Shown: in pieces, positions 25,381-34,048 of the stretch
How the letters are laid out: every line of letters starts with the position of its first letter
Numbering within the stretch: the first letter of the stretch is position 1
NCBI GenBank assembly: GCA_937898525.1
Contig: CALCBC010000056.1
Span: 1 to 41,607, forward strand
Direction of reading: 5' to 3'
Source: an uncultured Sphingomonadales bacterium
GTDB taxonomy: Bacteria; Pseudomonadota; Alphaproteobacteria; Sphingomonadales; Sphingomonadaceae
DNA: 41,607 nt
Position numbers and translations under genes: made by a program
The notes under the pieces: generated by a model
Databases searched by the model: none
What the model was told of the DNA's origin: nothing
Seen by the model: only the letters and a program-made list of their open reading frames with translations

Positions 25381-25713
25381 ATGAAGATCCTTCCGGTCGC
25401 CTTGCTTGTAGCCTTTGTCGTGCCCGCCGGCGCCATCGCCCAGGCTGACCATGCGCCTGCCTCGAACGAGACCGTGTTGCCGCAGGACCCGGCCGACAGC
25501 GAGGAGATCGTCGTCGAGGGCGAAGTGCCGGAAAAGCAGCGCCGCATCTGCGAGACCCGGACGGAGACCGGCAGCATCATTCCCAAGCGCGTCTGCCGCA
25601 CCCGTGCGCAGATCGAGGACGAAGAGCGGATCGCCCGCGAATCGGCCGAAATCATCCGGCGCGACCGCGACACGCGCGCCTTCGTCCAGATGAGCCGCGA
25701 ACAGGGCTCCTAG
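25381..25713 (+). CDS. Small secreted protein with Cys-TGS-Cys motif
   Basis: The 110-residue product begins with a clear signal peptide (MKILPVALLVAFVVPAGAIAQA, cleavage near residue 21 or 22). An acidic linker follows, then the motif CETRTETGSIIPKRVC flanked by Arg, with two cysteines that could form a disulfide in the periplasm. The C-terminal 35 residues are a charged helix rich in Arg and Glu. ATG 25381 is chosen because it starts the signal peptide; a start 30 bases upstream would spoil it. Motifs of the type C-x(n)-TGS-x(n)-C recur in small sphingomonad exported proteins from memory, but no function is known. The stop overlaps the 3' end of the convergent transporter gene by 4 bp. Confidence 0.7.
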   Translation: MKILPVALLVAFVVPAGAIAQADHAPASNETVLPQDPADSEEIVVEGEVPEKQRRICETRTETGSIIPKRVCRTRAQIEDEERIARESAEIIRRDRDTRAFVQMSREQGS

Positions 25714-26759
25714 GCGTCGTCCTCGCCGGGGATCGGCGTGCTCGTGTGCAACGCCTCGCGCACGTAGAGCAGCTTGACCAGCACGAACAGCGTCACCGTC
25801 AGCGGTTCGGCGAGCAGCACGCCGATGATCCCGAACAGCAGGCCGAAAGCGAGCAGCGCGAACAGCAGCAACGCTTCCGGCAGCTTGACCGCGTGCTGCT
25901 GGATGATCGGCGTCAGCACGTTCCCCTCGACCTGCTGTATCAGCAGGAACAGCCCGGCGACCAGCGCCGCGTCGAGCGGACTTTGCAGCAGCGCGAGCAG
26001 GATCGCCGGAATCGCGGCGAGGATCGGACCGAAGAACGGCACGAACTCGAGTACCGCCGCCGCGAGCGCCAGCGCGAGGTACGAGGGGATGCCGAACAGC
26101 CACAGTCCGAGCCCCGACGCGGCGCCGACCAGCACCATCGCCAGCAGCCGTCCCTTGAGCCACAGGCGCAGCGCCCTGCCGCAATCGTCGAGCGCTCGCG
26201 CGGCGTTTCCTCTTCCACCCGCAGGCACGAGCTTGATCAGCCCGACGCGATAGATGTCCGGCCGCCAGGCAAGGAATATCCCGCCGACGATCAGGATCAG
26301 CAGGTTGGTGATCACGTCGCCGAGCGTGACCAGGAAGCGGCCGATGTCGCCGGCTGCGGTAGAGCCCGTGACGAGATCCTCGATCAGCTGCTCGAACCAC
26401 AGCGAAACGCCGACGGTGGCGGCGAGATTGCGCGCTTCCTCCAGCGCCGCCGGAAGCGCGGCGGCGATCTCGCGCGCCTGCGTCGCCACTTGCGCGCCGA
26501 ACAGGACTACGCTGGCAGCAAAGGCGCCGAGGATCAGCGTCGTCGCCAGGACGAGCGCCAGCTCGTCCGGGAGGTGGAAGCGCTCGCGCAGCGGTTTCGC
26601 CGCAGCGCGCAGGATCACTGCAAACAGGATCGCACCGAACGCCAGCACGACCACGAACCGCAGGTACCAGAGCACCCCGGCTACCGCGAGCACGAGCAGT
26701 GCCAGCAAGAGCCGCCTGACGAACAGCGCATCTCCGGCGCGCGGGCTATCCTCGCTCAT
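25710..26759 (-). CDS. AI-2E/PerM-family membrane transporter
   Basis: The 349-residue protein has a pair of N-terminal helices (FVRRLLLALLVLAVAGVLWYL and the next), a periplasmic or amphipathic middle (AREIAAALPAALEEARN), and a C-terminal cluster of about five helices. That cluster includes the family-typical FVPFFGPILAAIPAILLALL and a Gln-rich turn near VEGNVLTPIIQ. This is the AI-2E or UPF0118 family, whose members include autoinducer-2 exporters, Na+/H+ antiporters and many of unknown substrate. ATG 26759 is preferred to ATG 26771 since GAGGAG then sits at a proper distance. No quorum-sensing gene is nearby, so an autoinducer role should not be assumed. Confidence 0.9.
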   Translation of the reverse strand: MSEDSPRAGDALFVRRLLLALLVLAVAGVLWYLRFVVVLAFGAILFAVILRAAAKPLRERFHLPDELALVLATTLILGAFAASVVLFGAQVATQAREIAAALPAALEEARNLAATVGVSLWFEQLIEDLVTGSTAAGDIGRFLVTLGDVITNLLILIVGGIFLAWRPDIYRVGLIKLVPAGGRGNAARALDDCGRALRLWLKGRLLAMVLVGAASGLGLWLFGIPSYLALALAAAVLEFVPFFGPILAAIPAILLALLQSPLDAALVAGLFLLIQQVEGNVLTPIIQQHAVKLPEALLLFALLAFGLLFGIIGVLLAEPLTVTLFVLVKLLYVREALHTSTPIPGEDDA

Positions 26760-26796
26760 CGGCGGTCGCATCTCCTCAACGGGTCGGCTGCGGAGG

Positions 26797-27009
26797 TCAT
26801 CGCCGACGCGTCAGGCTCCATACGATCTGTCCTACGCCCAGGAGGACGAGGACCGCGCCGTAGGCCGCCCATTGCGGATCGTCGGCCATGAAGCTGTCGA
26901 GAAAGGCGACGTTGAGGCCCTGGAGTATCCAGATCCCTCCCATGCAGACCAGCAGCACCCCGAGGAGGGTGCTGACTGTCTTCATCACGACGTGGAACGC
27001 GGTGCCCAT
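26797..27009 (-). CDS. Small two-helix membrane protein
   Basis: The gene encodes about 70 residues with two hydrophobic helices: one near VSTLLGVLLVCMGGIWILQGL and one near AAYGAVLVLLGVGQIVWSL, ending in Arg-Arg-Arg. The connecting segment contains FMADDPQWAAYG. Small proteins of this layout are widespread in alphaproteobacteria without a known role. ATG 27009 has GGGAGAAGAG upstream; an internal ATG at 26985 would give a 62-residue form closer to the usual length but has no ribosome site. It lies between trpC and the transporter on the same strand. Confidence 0.65.
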   Translation of the reverse strand: MGTAFHVVMKTVSTLLGVLLVCMGGIWILQGLNVAFLDSFMADDPQWAAYGAVLVLLGVGQIVWSLTRRR

Positions 27010-27085
27010 CGGTCTCTTCTCCCGCCGACCCGCACGGAGCATACGCGAACGGGGCCGGTGGGGCCATCGCTGCCGGCAACCGGGG

Positions 27086-27877
27086 TCAGGCCGGCAGGCC
27101 GAGCAGGTCTCGGGTCGCTCGGGCGACGTCGGGCTGTCTCATCAGGCTCTCGCCGACGAGGAAGCAGCGCACGCCCACGGCCGCCAGCCGCTCGCAGTCG
27201 ACGTGGCTGTTGATCCCGCTCTCGCTCACCAGCAGCGCGCCTTCGGGTGCCAGCGTCGCGAGGCGCTCGGTCGTGGCGAGATCGGTGCGGAAGGTGCGCA
27301 GGTCGCGGTTGTTGACCCCGATCAGGCGCGAGTTCAGCCGCGCGGCACGTTCCATCTCCGCCTCGTCGTGCACTTCGACGAGCACGTCCATCCCTCGCTC
27401 GATCGCCGCCGCCTCGATCTCGGCCATCTCGGCGTCGCCGAGCGCTGCGACGATGATCAGGATCGCATCTGCCCCGATCGCACGGGATTCGGCGACTTGC
27501 CAGGGATCGACCATGAAGTCCTTGCGCAGCACCGGCAGGTCGCAGGCCGCGCGCGCGTCCATCAGGTAGTCTTCGTGCCCCTGGAAATAGGGCGCGTCGG
27601 TCAGCACCGAGAGGCACGCCGCGCCACCCAGCTGGTAGGCGATCGCGTGTTCGGCCGGGCGAAAGTCGGCCCGGATCAAGCCTTTGGAGGGCGAAGCTTT
27701 CTTGATTTCGGCGATAAGGCCGAAGCCCGCCGCCGCCTTGGCCTCGAGCGCCCGGCGGAACCCGCGCGGCGGCGACGCCTCGGCGGCCTTGCGGTCGAGG
27801 TCTTCGAGTGTGGCGAACGCCTGGCGCGCGGTTACTTCCTCGCGCTTGGTGGCGCAGATTTCGGCGAGCTTGTTCAT
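27086..27877 (-). CDS. trpC: Indole-3-glycerol phosphate synthase
   Basis: TrpC closes the indole ring from carboxyphenylamino-deoxyribulose phosphate in tryptophan synthesis. The 263-residue TIM-barrel protein has the catalytic segment LIAEIKKASPSKG, then VLRKDFMVDPWQV, the phosphate loop VGVNNRDLRTFRTDL and the end motif LVGESLMRQPDV. The frame is open 29 codons further upstream, overlapping trpD, but ATG 27877 gives the standard N-terminus MNKLAEICATKREEV. The trpD stop at 27940 lies 62 bp before it. It is last in the trpEGDC cluster. Confidence 0.97.
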   Translation of the reverse strand: MNKLAEICATKREEVTARQAFATLEDLDRKAAEASPPRGFRRALEAKAAAGFGLIAEIKKASPSKGLIRADFRPAEHAIAYQLGGAACLSVLTDAPYFQGHEDYLMDARAACDLPVLRKDFMVDPWQVAESRAIGADAILIIVAALGDAEMAEIEAAAIERGMDVLVEVHDEAEMERAARLNSRLIGVNNRDLRTFRTDLATTERLATLAPEGALLVSESGINSHVDCERLAAVGVRCFLVGESLMRQPDVARATRDLLGLPA

Positions 27878-27939
27878 CGCGTCGCGCCTATGCCGGGGGC
27901 GGAGGCCCGTGTCGATATGTCGCGTCTTCGCGGGAGAAA

Positions 27940-28932
27940 TCAGCGCGTGCTGGCTATCCAGCAATCCAGCAAGGCCTTGGCGAGCCCCTTGTCGATCGCC
28001 TCGGCTGCCTCTTCTGCACCTTCGGTCCAGGTCTCGACCTCACCCGCAACCAGCAGAGCCCCCGCGGCGTTGAACAGCACCGCGTCGCGGTAGGGCCCGG
28101 GCTCGCCCGCCAGCAGCTTGCGCAGTTCCGCGGCGTTATGCTGCGGGTCCCCCCCGCGGATCGATTCGATTGTCGCCGTCGACAGGTTGGCCTCCTCGGC
28201 ATGGACCCGCTGCATCAGCACCTGCCCATCGTCGATCACGGCGACCTCGTTGCCGCCCGCAAGGCTGAGCTCGTCGAGGCCCTCGTCGCCGGCGACCACG
28301 AAAGACCGTTCGGTACCGAGCCGCGCCAGAGCCTCGGCGTAGATCGGCACGTAGGCGGGGCGAGCGATGCCGACGAGCTGGCGGCGGACGCCCGCCGGGT
28401 TGGCCAGCGGCCCCATCAGGTTGAAGATCGTCCGCCGTCCGATCGCACGCCGGATGGGCATGATCCGGCCCATCGCCGGGTGGTGCTTGCCGGCGAACAG
28501 GAAGCCGATGCCGAGGTCGGCGAGTGTCTGCTCGGCGGTTTCCATCGCGCGGTCGAGGTCGAGCCCGAGCGCCTCGAGCGTGTCGGCGGCGCCGGCCTTC
28601 GAGCTCGCGGCGCGGTTGCCGTGCTTGGCCACGGGCACGCCGCAGGCGGCGACGACCAGCGCGACGGCGGTCGAGACGTTGAGCGTGTGGTGCCCGTCGC
28701 CACCGGTACCGCAGACGTCGATCGCGTTGGCGGGCGCCGAGACGGGAATCAGCCGGGCGCGCATTGCCCGGGCGGCCCCGGCAATCTCTGCGGCCGTCTC
28801 GCCCCGGTCGGACAGGGCGACGAGGAATGCGGCGATCTCCTCGTCCGAGGGAACGCCGTCGAGCATTGCGCCGAAAGCCGCCTCGGCTTCGTCTTCCTCC
28901 AGCGGCCGGTCGACGGGCGGCAGAACGCTCAC
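27940..28932 (-). CDS. trpD: Anthranilate phosphoribosyltransferase
   Basis: TrpD transfers the phosphoribosyl group from PRPP to anthranilate. The 330-residue protein has the PRPP-binding glycine loop DVCGTGGDGHHTLNVST, then VAKHGNRAASSKAGAADTLEALG, both diagnostic, and the segment MGPLANPAGVRRQLVGI. The start overlaps the trpG stop by 4 bp, so translation is coupled. It is a separate protein, unlike the TrpGD fusion of enterobacteria. Confidence 0.97.
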   Translation of the reverse strand: MSVLPPVDRPLEEDEAEAAFGAMLDGVPSDEEIAAFLVALSDRGETAAEIAGAARAMRARLIPVSAPANAIDVCGTGGDGHHTLNVSTAVALVVAACGVPVAKHGNRAASSKAGAADTLEALGLDLDRAMETAEQTLADLGIGFLFAGKHHPAMGRIMPIRRAIGRRTIFNLMGPLANPAGVRRQLVGIARPAYVPIYAEALARLGTERSFVVAGDEGLDELSLAGGNEVAVIDDGQVLMQRVHAEEANLSTATIESIRGGDPQHNAAELRKLLAGEPGPYRDAVLFNAAGALLVAGEVETWTEGAEEAAEAIDKGLAKALLDCWIASTR

Positions 28933-29528
28933 GCCAGCGCCTTCGCTTCGATCCCGCAGATCCGAAGGAAATTCGCCAGCAGGTCATGCCCGTGCTCGGT
29001 GGCTATGCTCTCGGGGTGGAACTGCACGCCGTGGATCGGCAGCTCGCGGTGGCGAAAGCCCATCACGGCGGTGCCGTCGAGCCCGGGCGTTTCGCTCGTC
29101 GCGTTGACCACCAGGCACTCGGGAATGTCCTCGACGATCAGCGAATGATAGCGCGTCGCTGTGAACGGCGAGGGGAGGCCGGCGAACAGCCCGGTGCCGT
29201 CGTGATCCACCGGCGAGGTCTTGCCATGCATCAGCCCGCCGCGCGTCACGCGGCCGCCGAAATGCTGGCCGATCGCCTGGTGCCCCAGGCAGACCCCGAG
29301 CAGGGGCTTGCCGGCATCGGCGCAGGCGGCGACGAGGTCGAGGCTGACCCCCGCCTCGTTGGGCGTGCAGGGCCCCGGCGAGATCAGGAAGCCCTTCGCG
29401 CCGCTCGACAGCGCCTGCCCCGCCGAGATTGCGTCATTGCGTACGACATCGACCTCAGCACCCAGTTCCATCAGGTAATGGACCAGGTTGAAGGTGAAGC
29501 TGTCGTAGTTGTCGATGACGAGGATCAT
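28929..29528 (-). CDS. trpG: Anthranilate synthase component II, glutamine amidotransferase
   Basis: TrpG supplies ammonia from glutamine to TrpE for anthranilate formation. The 199-residue class I amidotransferase has Cys80 in LLGVCLGHQAIGQ and the His171-Glu173 pair in GVQFHPESIATEHG. The oxyanion strand ISPGPCTPNEAG is also present. The frame is open far upstream inside trpE, but ATG 29528 begins the canonical MILVIDNYDSFTFNLV. It starts 8 bp after the trpE stop and overlaps trpD. A family member can also serve p-aminobenzoate synthesis (pabA); the trp setting favours trpG. Confidence 0.96.
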   Translation of the reverse strand: MILVIDNYDSFTFNLVHYLMELGAEVDVVRNDAISAGQALSSGAKGFLISPGPCTPNEAGVSLDLVAACADAGKPLLGVCLGHQAIGQHFGGRVTRGGLMHGKTSPVDHDGTGLFAGLPSPFTATRYHSLIVEDIPECLVVNATSETPGLDGTAVMGFRHRELPIHGVQFHPESIATEHGHDLLANFLRICGIEAKALA

Positions 29529-29536
29529 GGCGCGGC

Positions 29537-31051
29537 CTACTGCCCGAATCCGGGCTCCGCGGCAATGCGGGCGGCCTCGCGTGCTGCGGCCAGCAGCGCA
29601 GCGGCCTTGGCCTCGCACTCGCGCTGCTCGTAGGCCGGGTCGCTGTCGGCGACGATGCCTGCTCCGGCCTGGACGTGCATCACCCCGTCTTTCACCACCG
29701 CGGTCCTCAGCACGATGCAGCTGTCGACCGAGCCGTCGGGGGCGAAATAGCCCACGCCGCCGGCATAAGGCCCGCGCGTCTCGGGCTCCAGCTCGGCGAT
29801 GATCTGGCAGGCGCGAACCTTCGGCGCGCCGGAGACGGTGCCGGCGGGGAACCCGGCGAACAACGCGTCGAGCGCGTCCTTGCCCGGTGCGAGGCGGCCG
29901 ACCACGTTGCTGACGATGTGCATCACGTGGCTGTAGCGCTCGATCGTGAAGCTCGCGGTGACCTCGACGCTGTCGGCGGCGGCGACGCGGCCGACGTCGT
30001 TGCGCCCGAGGTCGAGCAGCATCAGGTGCTCGGCGCATTCCTTGGGATCGGCGAGCAGGCTGCGCTCGGCCTCGCGATCCTCCTCGTCGGTCTTGCCGCG
30101 CGGGCGAGTGCCGGCGATCGGGCGGATTGTCACTTCGCCGTCGCGCACGCGCACGAGGATTTCCGGGCTCGAGCCGACCACGGCGAAGCCGGGGAGGTCG
30201 AGGAAGTAGAGGAACGGCGACGGGTTCACCCGCCTGAGCGCGCGGTAGAGCGCGAACGGCGGCAGGGTGAAGGGGCAGGTGAAGCGTTGCGCCAGCACCA
30301 CCTGGAAGATGTCGCCCGCGGTGATGTACTCCTTGGCCCTGAGCACCATCGCGTGGTAATCGCCCGCGGCCATGACCGGCGTCAGCGCCATCTCGGGCAG
30401 CGCGACATCCCGATGCGGTGGAGGCGGGGGGCTGTCGAGCCGGCGCAGGGCTTCGTCGATCCGCTCGCCGGCAAGCGTCACCGCCCGCTCGGGATCGCTG
30501 CCGTCGGCCCATAGCGGGGCGATGCAGAACAATTCGTCGGTCAGGCCGTCGAACACGAGGATCAGCGTCGGCCGCGAGAACAGCATGTCGGGCAGCGCGA
30601 GCTCGCTTTGCGGCGCGCGCGGCAGCTTCTCGACGAGGCCGATGGTCTCGTAGCCGAAGTAGCCGACCAGGCAGGCGAGCGCCGGTGGCAGCGCCTTGGG
30701 CACGTCGATGCGGCACGAATTCGCGAGCGCGCGCAGTTCGGCGAGCGCGTCGCCCGGGAGCCGCTCGAACGCCTCACGGTCGTGACGCCAGTCGCGGTTG
30801 ACCTCGCAGGCGTGGCCCGTGGCTCGGAACACGAGGTCGGGATCGAGCCCGAGAAGGCTGTATCGTCCCCGCACCGCCCCGCCTTCGACCGATTCGAGCA
30901 GGAAGTCGCCGCGGCCCGGCTCGATAAGCTTGAGCGCCGCCCCGACCGGCGTCTCGGTGTCGGCGACGAGCTTGCGCCAGACCAGCGCCGGCTTGCCCGC
31001 GGCGAGCTGCTCGCGGGCGGCCGCGGCATCTTCGGGAAGCGAACCGAACAA
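29537..31051 (-). CDS. trpE: Anthranilate synthase component I
   Basis: TrpE converts chorismate to anthranilate using ammonia from TrpG. The 504-residue protein contains an N-terminal regulatory domain (with LLESVEGGAVRGRYSLLG, the tryptophan feedback site region) and the C-terminal chorismate-binding domain. The latter includes QVVLAQRFTC, RPIAGTRPRGKTDEEDR, DLGRNDVGRVA and PAGTVSGAPKVRA. The only possible start is TTG at 31051, because an in-frame stop lies four codons upstream; AGG precedes it by nine bases. It follows the PpiD-like gene with a 9-bp gap, so the trp genes may be read from that transcript. No leader peptide or attenuator is seen. Confidence 0.97.
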   Translation of the reverse strand: MFGSLPEDAAAAREQLAAGKPALVWRKLVADTETPVGAALKLIEPGRGDFLLESVEGGAVRGRYSLLGLDPDLVFRATGHACEVNRDWRHDREAFERLPGDALAELRALANSCRIDVPKALPPALACLVGYFGYETIGLVEKLPRAPQSELALPDMLFSRPTLILVFDGLTDELFCIAPLWADGSDPERAVTLAGERIDEALRRLDSPPPPPHRDVALPEMALTPVMAAGDYHAMVLRAKEYITAGDIFQVVLAQRFTCPFTLPPFALYRALRRVNPSPFLYFLDLPGFAVVGSSPEILVRVRDGEVTIRPIAGTRPRGKTDEEDREAERSLLADPKECAEHLMLLDLGRNDVGRVAAADSVEVTASFTIERYSHVMHIVSNVVGRLAPGKDALDALFAGFPAGTVSGAPKVRACQIIAELEPETRGPYAGGVGYFAPDGSVDSCIVLRTAVVKDGVMHVQAGAGIVADSDPAYEQRECEAKAAALLAAAREAARIAAEPGFGQ

Positions 31052-31060
31052 GGTGCGGAC

Positions 31061-32998
31061 CTAGTCTGCCTGGCCGCCGGTGAGCTGCCGTTTGACGGCA
31101 TCGATCGCCGCCTGGTTGCGCTCAACCCCGACCTCCCGCTGCGCCGCGTTGACGAACTGGCGCACGTACTCTTCGCCCGTGACCCGTCCGAGCTGCTGCA
31201 GCGTCGCGAGCACCAGCGGGTCATTCGACTCGAGCTGCCCGGCCTCGATCTTGGACAGCTGGACGACGTACCAGCCGGCATCGTCGGCCGCTTCGAGCTT
31301 CTTCACGGTGCCCTGGGCCATGCTGAACAGCAGTGCCAGCGACGGCGGCACGCGGCCCTCGCGAGCAAGCTGCTCGCGGGTCAGGTTGATCGGCTCCGGC
31401 GCAGGGAGCGTCCGCTTTTCAGCCGCGACGGCGGCGGCCAGAGTCGAGCCGCGCGCAACGCGGGCCTCGATCCGGTCCGCCGCGGCCTTGGCCGCCTTCG
31501 CTCCCTGGTCACGCCGCCACAGCGCGATCACGTCGTCGCGAATCTCGGCGAGGGGGGCCGTTGCCGACTGGGTGATCTCGGCCACGTCAAAGGCGATATA
31601 CCTCTCGCCCGCGGCGAGCGGCGCGATCTGCGGTTCTTCCTCCGGCATTTCGAAGGCGACCGACAGAACCGGGCGGAGGACGTCCGGCACCATCTCTCCC
31701 TGCCGCCCATAGACGCGGCCGTCGGCGAGCGTCGGCGGGGTGCGGGACACCTCGAGCCCGAGCTCGCGCGCGATATCGTTCAGGCTTTCGCCTCCGTCGA
31801 AACGATCCTCGAGCTCGGCCGTGAGGTCGTCGAGCGCGGCGCGGCGCTGCTCCGCGGCAAGCTCCTCGGCGATATCGCCGCGAACCTGCTCCAGCGTCCG
31901 CGCCGGACGCCGGTCGATCTCCCCGACGCGCAGCACGTACCAGCCGAGCCCGCCGCGTGCCGGCGTCGCCAGCGCGCCTGACTGCGCCGCAAAAGCAGCC
32001 TGCGCCACCGCTGCCGACGCGCTGTTTGTCAGCTCGGCCTGGGTGAGGGGGCCGATCTCGGTGGTCGCGAGCCCCTTCTCGCGTGCGGCGGCGTCGAGCG
32101 ACTTGCCGGCGTTGACCTCGGCGACGATTGCCTGTGCCGCCGCCTGTGTGGGAACCACCAGTTGGGTGAAGCGGCGCCGCTCGGTCGCGGCGTATTCGGC
32201 GCGGTCGCGCTCATAGCGGGCGCGGATCTGCGCATCTGTAGGCGCCGGCAGGTCGCCGATCGCCTCGGGCCCGAAGGTCACGTAACGGATCACCCGTCGC
32301 TCGGGCCGGATGAACCGGCTGCTGGCCTCGCGGTAGAACGCCTGCAACTGGGCCTCGGTCGGCTCGCCTGTCGGAGCGAAGGCTGAGCTCGGCAACAGCG
32401 CCAGTGCTCCCTCGCGCCGTTCGCGCAGAAGCGAAGCATAACGTCGACCCGAACTTTCCGGCATCATCGGCGAGAACGACACCGGAGTGAGCAGCTGACG
32501 TGCGAGGAGCCCGCTCTCCAGATCCTTGCGCACCGCCGCTTCGCTCAGTCCGCGCTGGGCCAGCGCGGCACGAAACGCGTTCTGGTCGAACGTGCCGTCG
32601 ATGCCTCGGAACCCCGGCGCCTGTCGCAATTCGCTGTCGACGAGCCGCTTTCCGGCACGCATGCCATGCTCGCGCGCGAACTCGGCAAGGGCCGTTCGCT
32701 GGAGCAGTTGCTCGAGCACGTCCTCGAACCCGCCCTGCGCGACGAAGGCCTGCATCGTCATCGTCGGGTTGGTCTGCCGGACCTGCTCTAGTGCGTTGCT
32801 CGCGGTCATCGAGAGCTCGGCCGCGTCGATCCGCTCGTCGCCGACAACCGCGATTCGGTCACCCCCGGAGATCCCGCCGAAGGTGCCGGTATTGGCCACG
32901 TCCATGCTGGCGAAGGCGAACGCGATCAGCCCGAGGAACGCGAGCGTCACCACGATCCCGAACTTGGACTTGAAGAAACTGCGGAACAGTTGGAGCAT
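31061..32998 (-). CDS. ppiD: PpiD/SurA-like periplasmic peptidyl-prolyl isomerase
   Basis: The 645-residue protein has one N-terminal membrane anchor (about 14-31) after a basic start MLQLFRSFFKSKFG, typical of PpiD. A SurA-N-like helical chaperone region follows (about 45-235), then a parvulin-like domain (about 270-365, with FTQLVVPTQ and LGWYVLRVGEI) and a second helical part with a weak repeat of the same pattern. PpiD is a periplasmic foldase docked near the Sec translocon that helps outer-membrane proteins. ATG 32998 fits the anchor; the open frame 57 codons upstream is non-coding in character. It is divergent from tpiA and heads the trpEGDC genes. Confidence 0.88.
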   Translation of the reverse strand: MLQLFRSFFKSKFGIVVTLAFLGLIAFAFASMDVANTGTFGGISGGDRIAVVGDERIDAAELSMTASNALEQVRQTNPTMTMQAFVAQGGFEDVLEQLLQRTALAEFAREHGMRAGKRLVDSELRQAPGFRGIDGTFDQNAFRAALAQRGLSEAAVRKDLESGLLARQLLTPVSFSPMMPESSGRRYASLLRERREGALALLPSSAFAPTGEPTEAQLQAFYREASSRFIRPERRVIRYVTFGPEAIGDLPAPTDAQIRARYERDRAEYAATERRRFTQLVVPTQAAAQAIVAEVNAGKSLDAAAREKGLATTEIGPLTQAELTNSASAAVAQAAFAAQSGALATPARGGLGWYVLRVGEIDRRPARTLEQVRGDIAEELAAEQRRAALDDLTAELEDRFDGGESLNDIARELGLEVSRTPPTLADGRVYGRQGEMVPDVLRPVLSVAFEMPEEEPQIAPLAAGERYIAFDVAEITQSATAPLAEIRDDVIALWRRDQGAKAAKAAADRIEARVARGSTLAAAVAAEKRTLPAPEPINLTREQLAREGRVPPSLALLFSMAQGTVKKLEAADDAGWYVVQLSKIEAGQLESNDPLVLATLQQLGRVTGEEYVRQFVNAAQREVGVERNQAAIDAVKRQLTGGQAD

Positions 32999-33131
32999 GG
33001 AGCGGCAATTCTCGGCAGGCAGGCGTGGACGCGCCGGACGGACGCCGGTGCATGAAGGCGCGGCTTTATCCCGCATGCGGCGTTGCCGCAACAGCCCACG
33101 GCTGACCGCCTCGCACCCTGCAACTGCGGTT

Positions 33132-33160
33132 TTGACATCGCTTGCGCGGGAGACTAGCGG
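33132..33160 (+). promoter_or_regulatory. Predicted promoter of tpiA-secG-pyrG
   Basis: TTGACA (33132-33137) is followed after 17 bases by TAGCGG (33155-33160). The -35 box is perfect and the -10 box is weak, as is frequent in high-GC alphaproteobacteria. It lies 66 bp before the tpiA ATG in the divergent region. Prediction is by eye. Confidence 0.5.
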
Positions 33161-33225
33161 GCTTCGCACTCCGGGCCCCGAGGGGTCCGAACATCACGAG
33201 AAATCAAGGAACCAGGACCGGTCTC

Positions 33226-33984
33226 ATGGCCCAGCGCCCGTACATCGTCGGCAACTGGAAGATGCACGGCACCCGCGCCATGCTCTCAGAGGCGCGCGCG
33301 ATCGATCGCGCTGCCGAGCGCCTGATCAAGGCCGAGGTCGCGCTAGCGCCGCCGTACACGTTGATTCACGCGATCCGTAAGGAAGCGGGGTTGATCGGCG
33401 TCGGTGCGCAGGACTGCCACGCGGCCGATGGCGGCGCGCACACCGGCGACATCTCGGCAGCCATGCTCAAGGACGCCGGGGCCGGCTTCGTTATCGTCGG
33501 CCATTCGGAACGTCGCGCCGATCATGGTGAAACTGACGCCGACGTCCGCGCCAAGGCCGAGGCCGCGCTGGCGGTGGGCTTGTCGGTCATCGTCTGCGTC
33601 GGTGAAACCGAAGCCCAGCGCGACGCGGGCCAGGCCGAGGCCGTGGTCGCCGCGCAGCTCGAGGGCTCGCTTCCGCGCGGCGAGCATGCGGCCGAGAAGG
33701 TCAGCGTGGCCTACGAACCCGTTTGGGCGATCGGCACCGGCCGCACTCCCACGGTCGAGGACGTTGGCGCCATGCATCGCTCGATCCGCCAGCGGCTGAT
33801 CGAGATTTACGGCGATGCCGGCAAGCAGGTACGGATCCTCTACGGCGGCTCGGTCAAACCCGAGAACGCCGGCGAGCTCCTCGCTGCCGACGAAGTGGGC
33901 GGGGCCCTGGTCGGCGGGGCCAGCCTGACCGCCGAGAGTTTCCTCGGCATTATCGTCGCTGCCGCCGAGTTGAGCGAGGCTTGA
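33226..33984 (+). CDS. tpiA: Triosephosphate isomerase
   Basis: TpiA interconverts dihydroxyacetone phosphate and glyceraldehyde 3-phosphate. The 252-residue TIM barrel has Lys12 in GNWKMHG, the electrophilic His93 in VIVGHSERR, and the catalytic base Glu164 in VAYEPVWAIGTGRTPT. The flexible loop and the phosphate-binding ILYGGSVKPENA are intact. ATG 33226 gives the usual N-terminus; the frame is open upstream without protein character. secG follows 64 bp later on the same strand. Confidence 0.98.
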   Translation: MAQRPYIVGNWKMHGTRAMLSEARAIDRAAERLIKAEVALAPPYTLIHAIRKEAGLIGVGAQDCHAADGGAHTGDISAAMLKDAGAGFVIVGHSERRADHGETDADVRAKAEAALAVGLSVIVCVGETEAQRDAGQAEAVVAAQLEGSLPRGEHAAEKVSVAYEPVWAIGTGRTPTVEDVGAMHRSIRQRLIEIYGDAGKQVRILYGGSVKPENAGELLAADEVGGALVGGASLTAESFLGIIVAAAELSEA

Positions 33985-34048
33985 GGGCAGCTTGCCCTGC
34001 GGCGCGCTCGCGCCTACATGCCGCAACACGCCATCCTAGAGAGTTCGC

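Noticed and set aside
25710..26759. Autoinducer-2 export and quorum sensing
   Set aside because: The family name is historical; no luxS or lsr-type gene is in the window and most members have other or unknown substrates.
31052..31060. Tryptophan attenuator or leader peptide before trpE
   Set aside because: Only 9 bp lie between the upstream stop and trpE; there is no room for a leader peptide with Trp codons or alternative hairpins.
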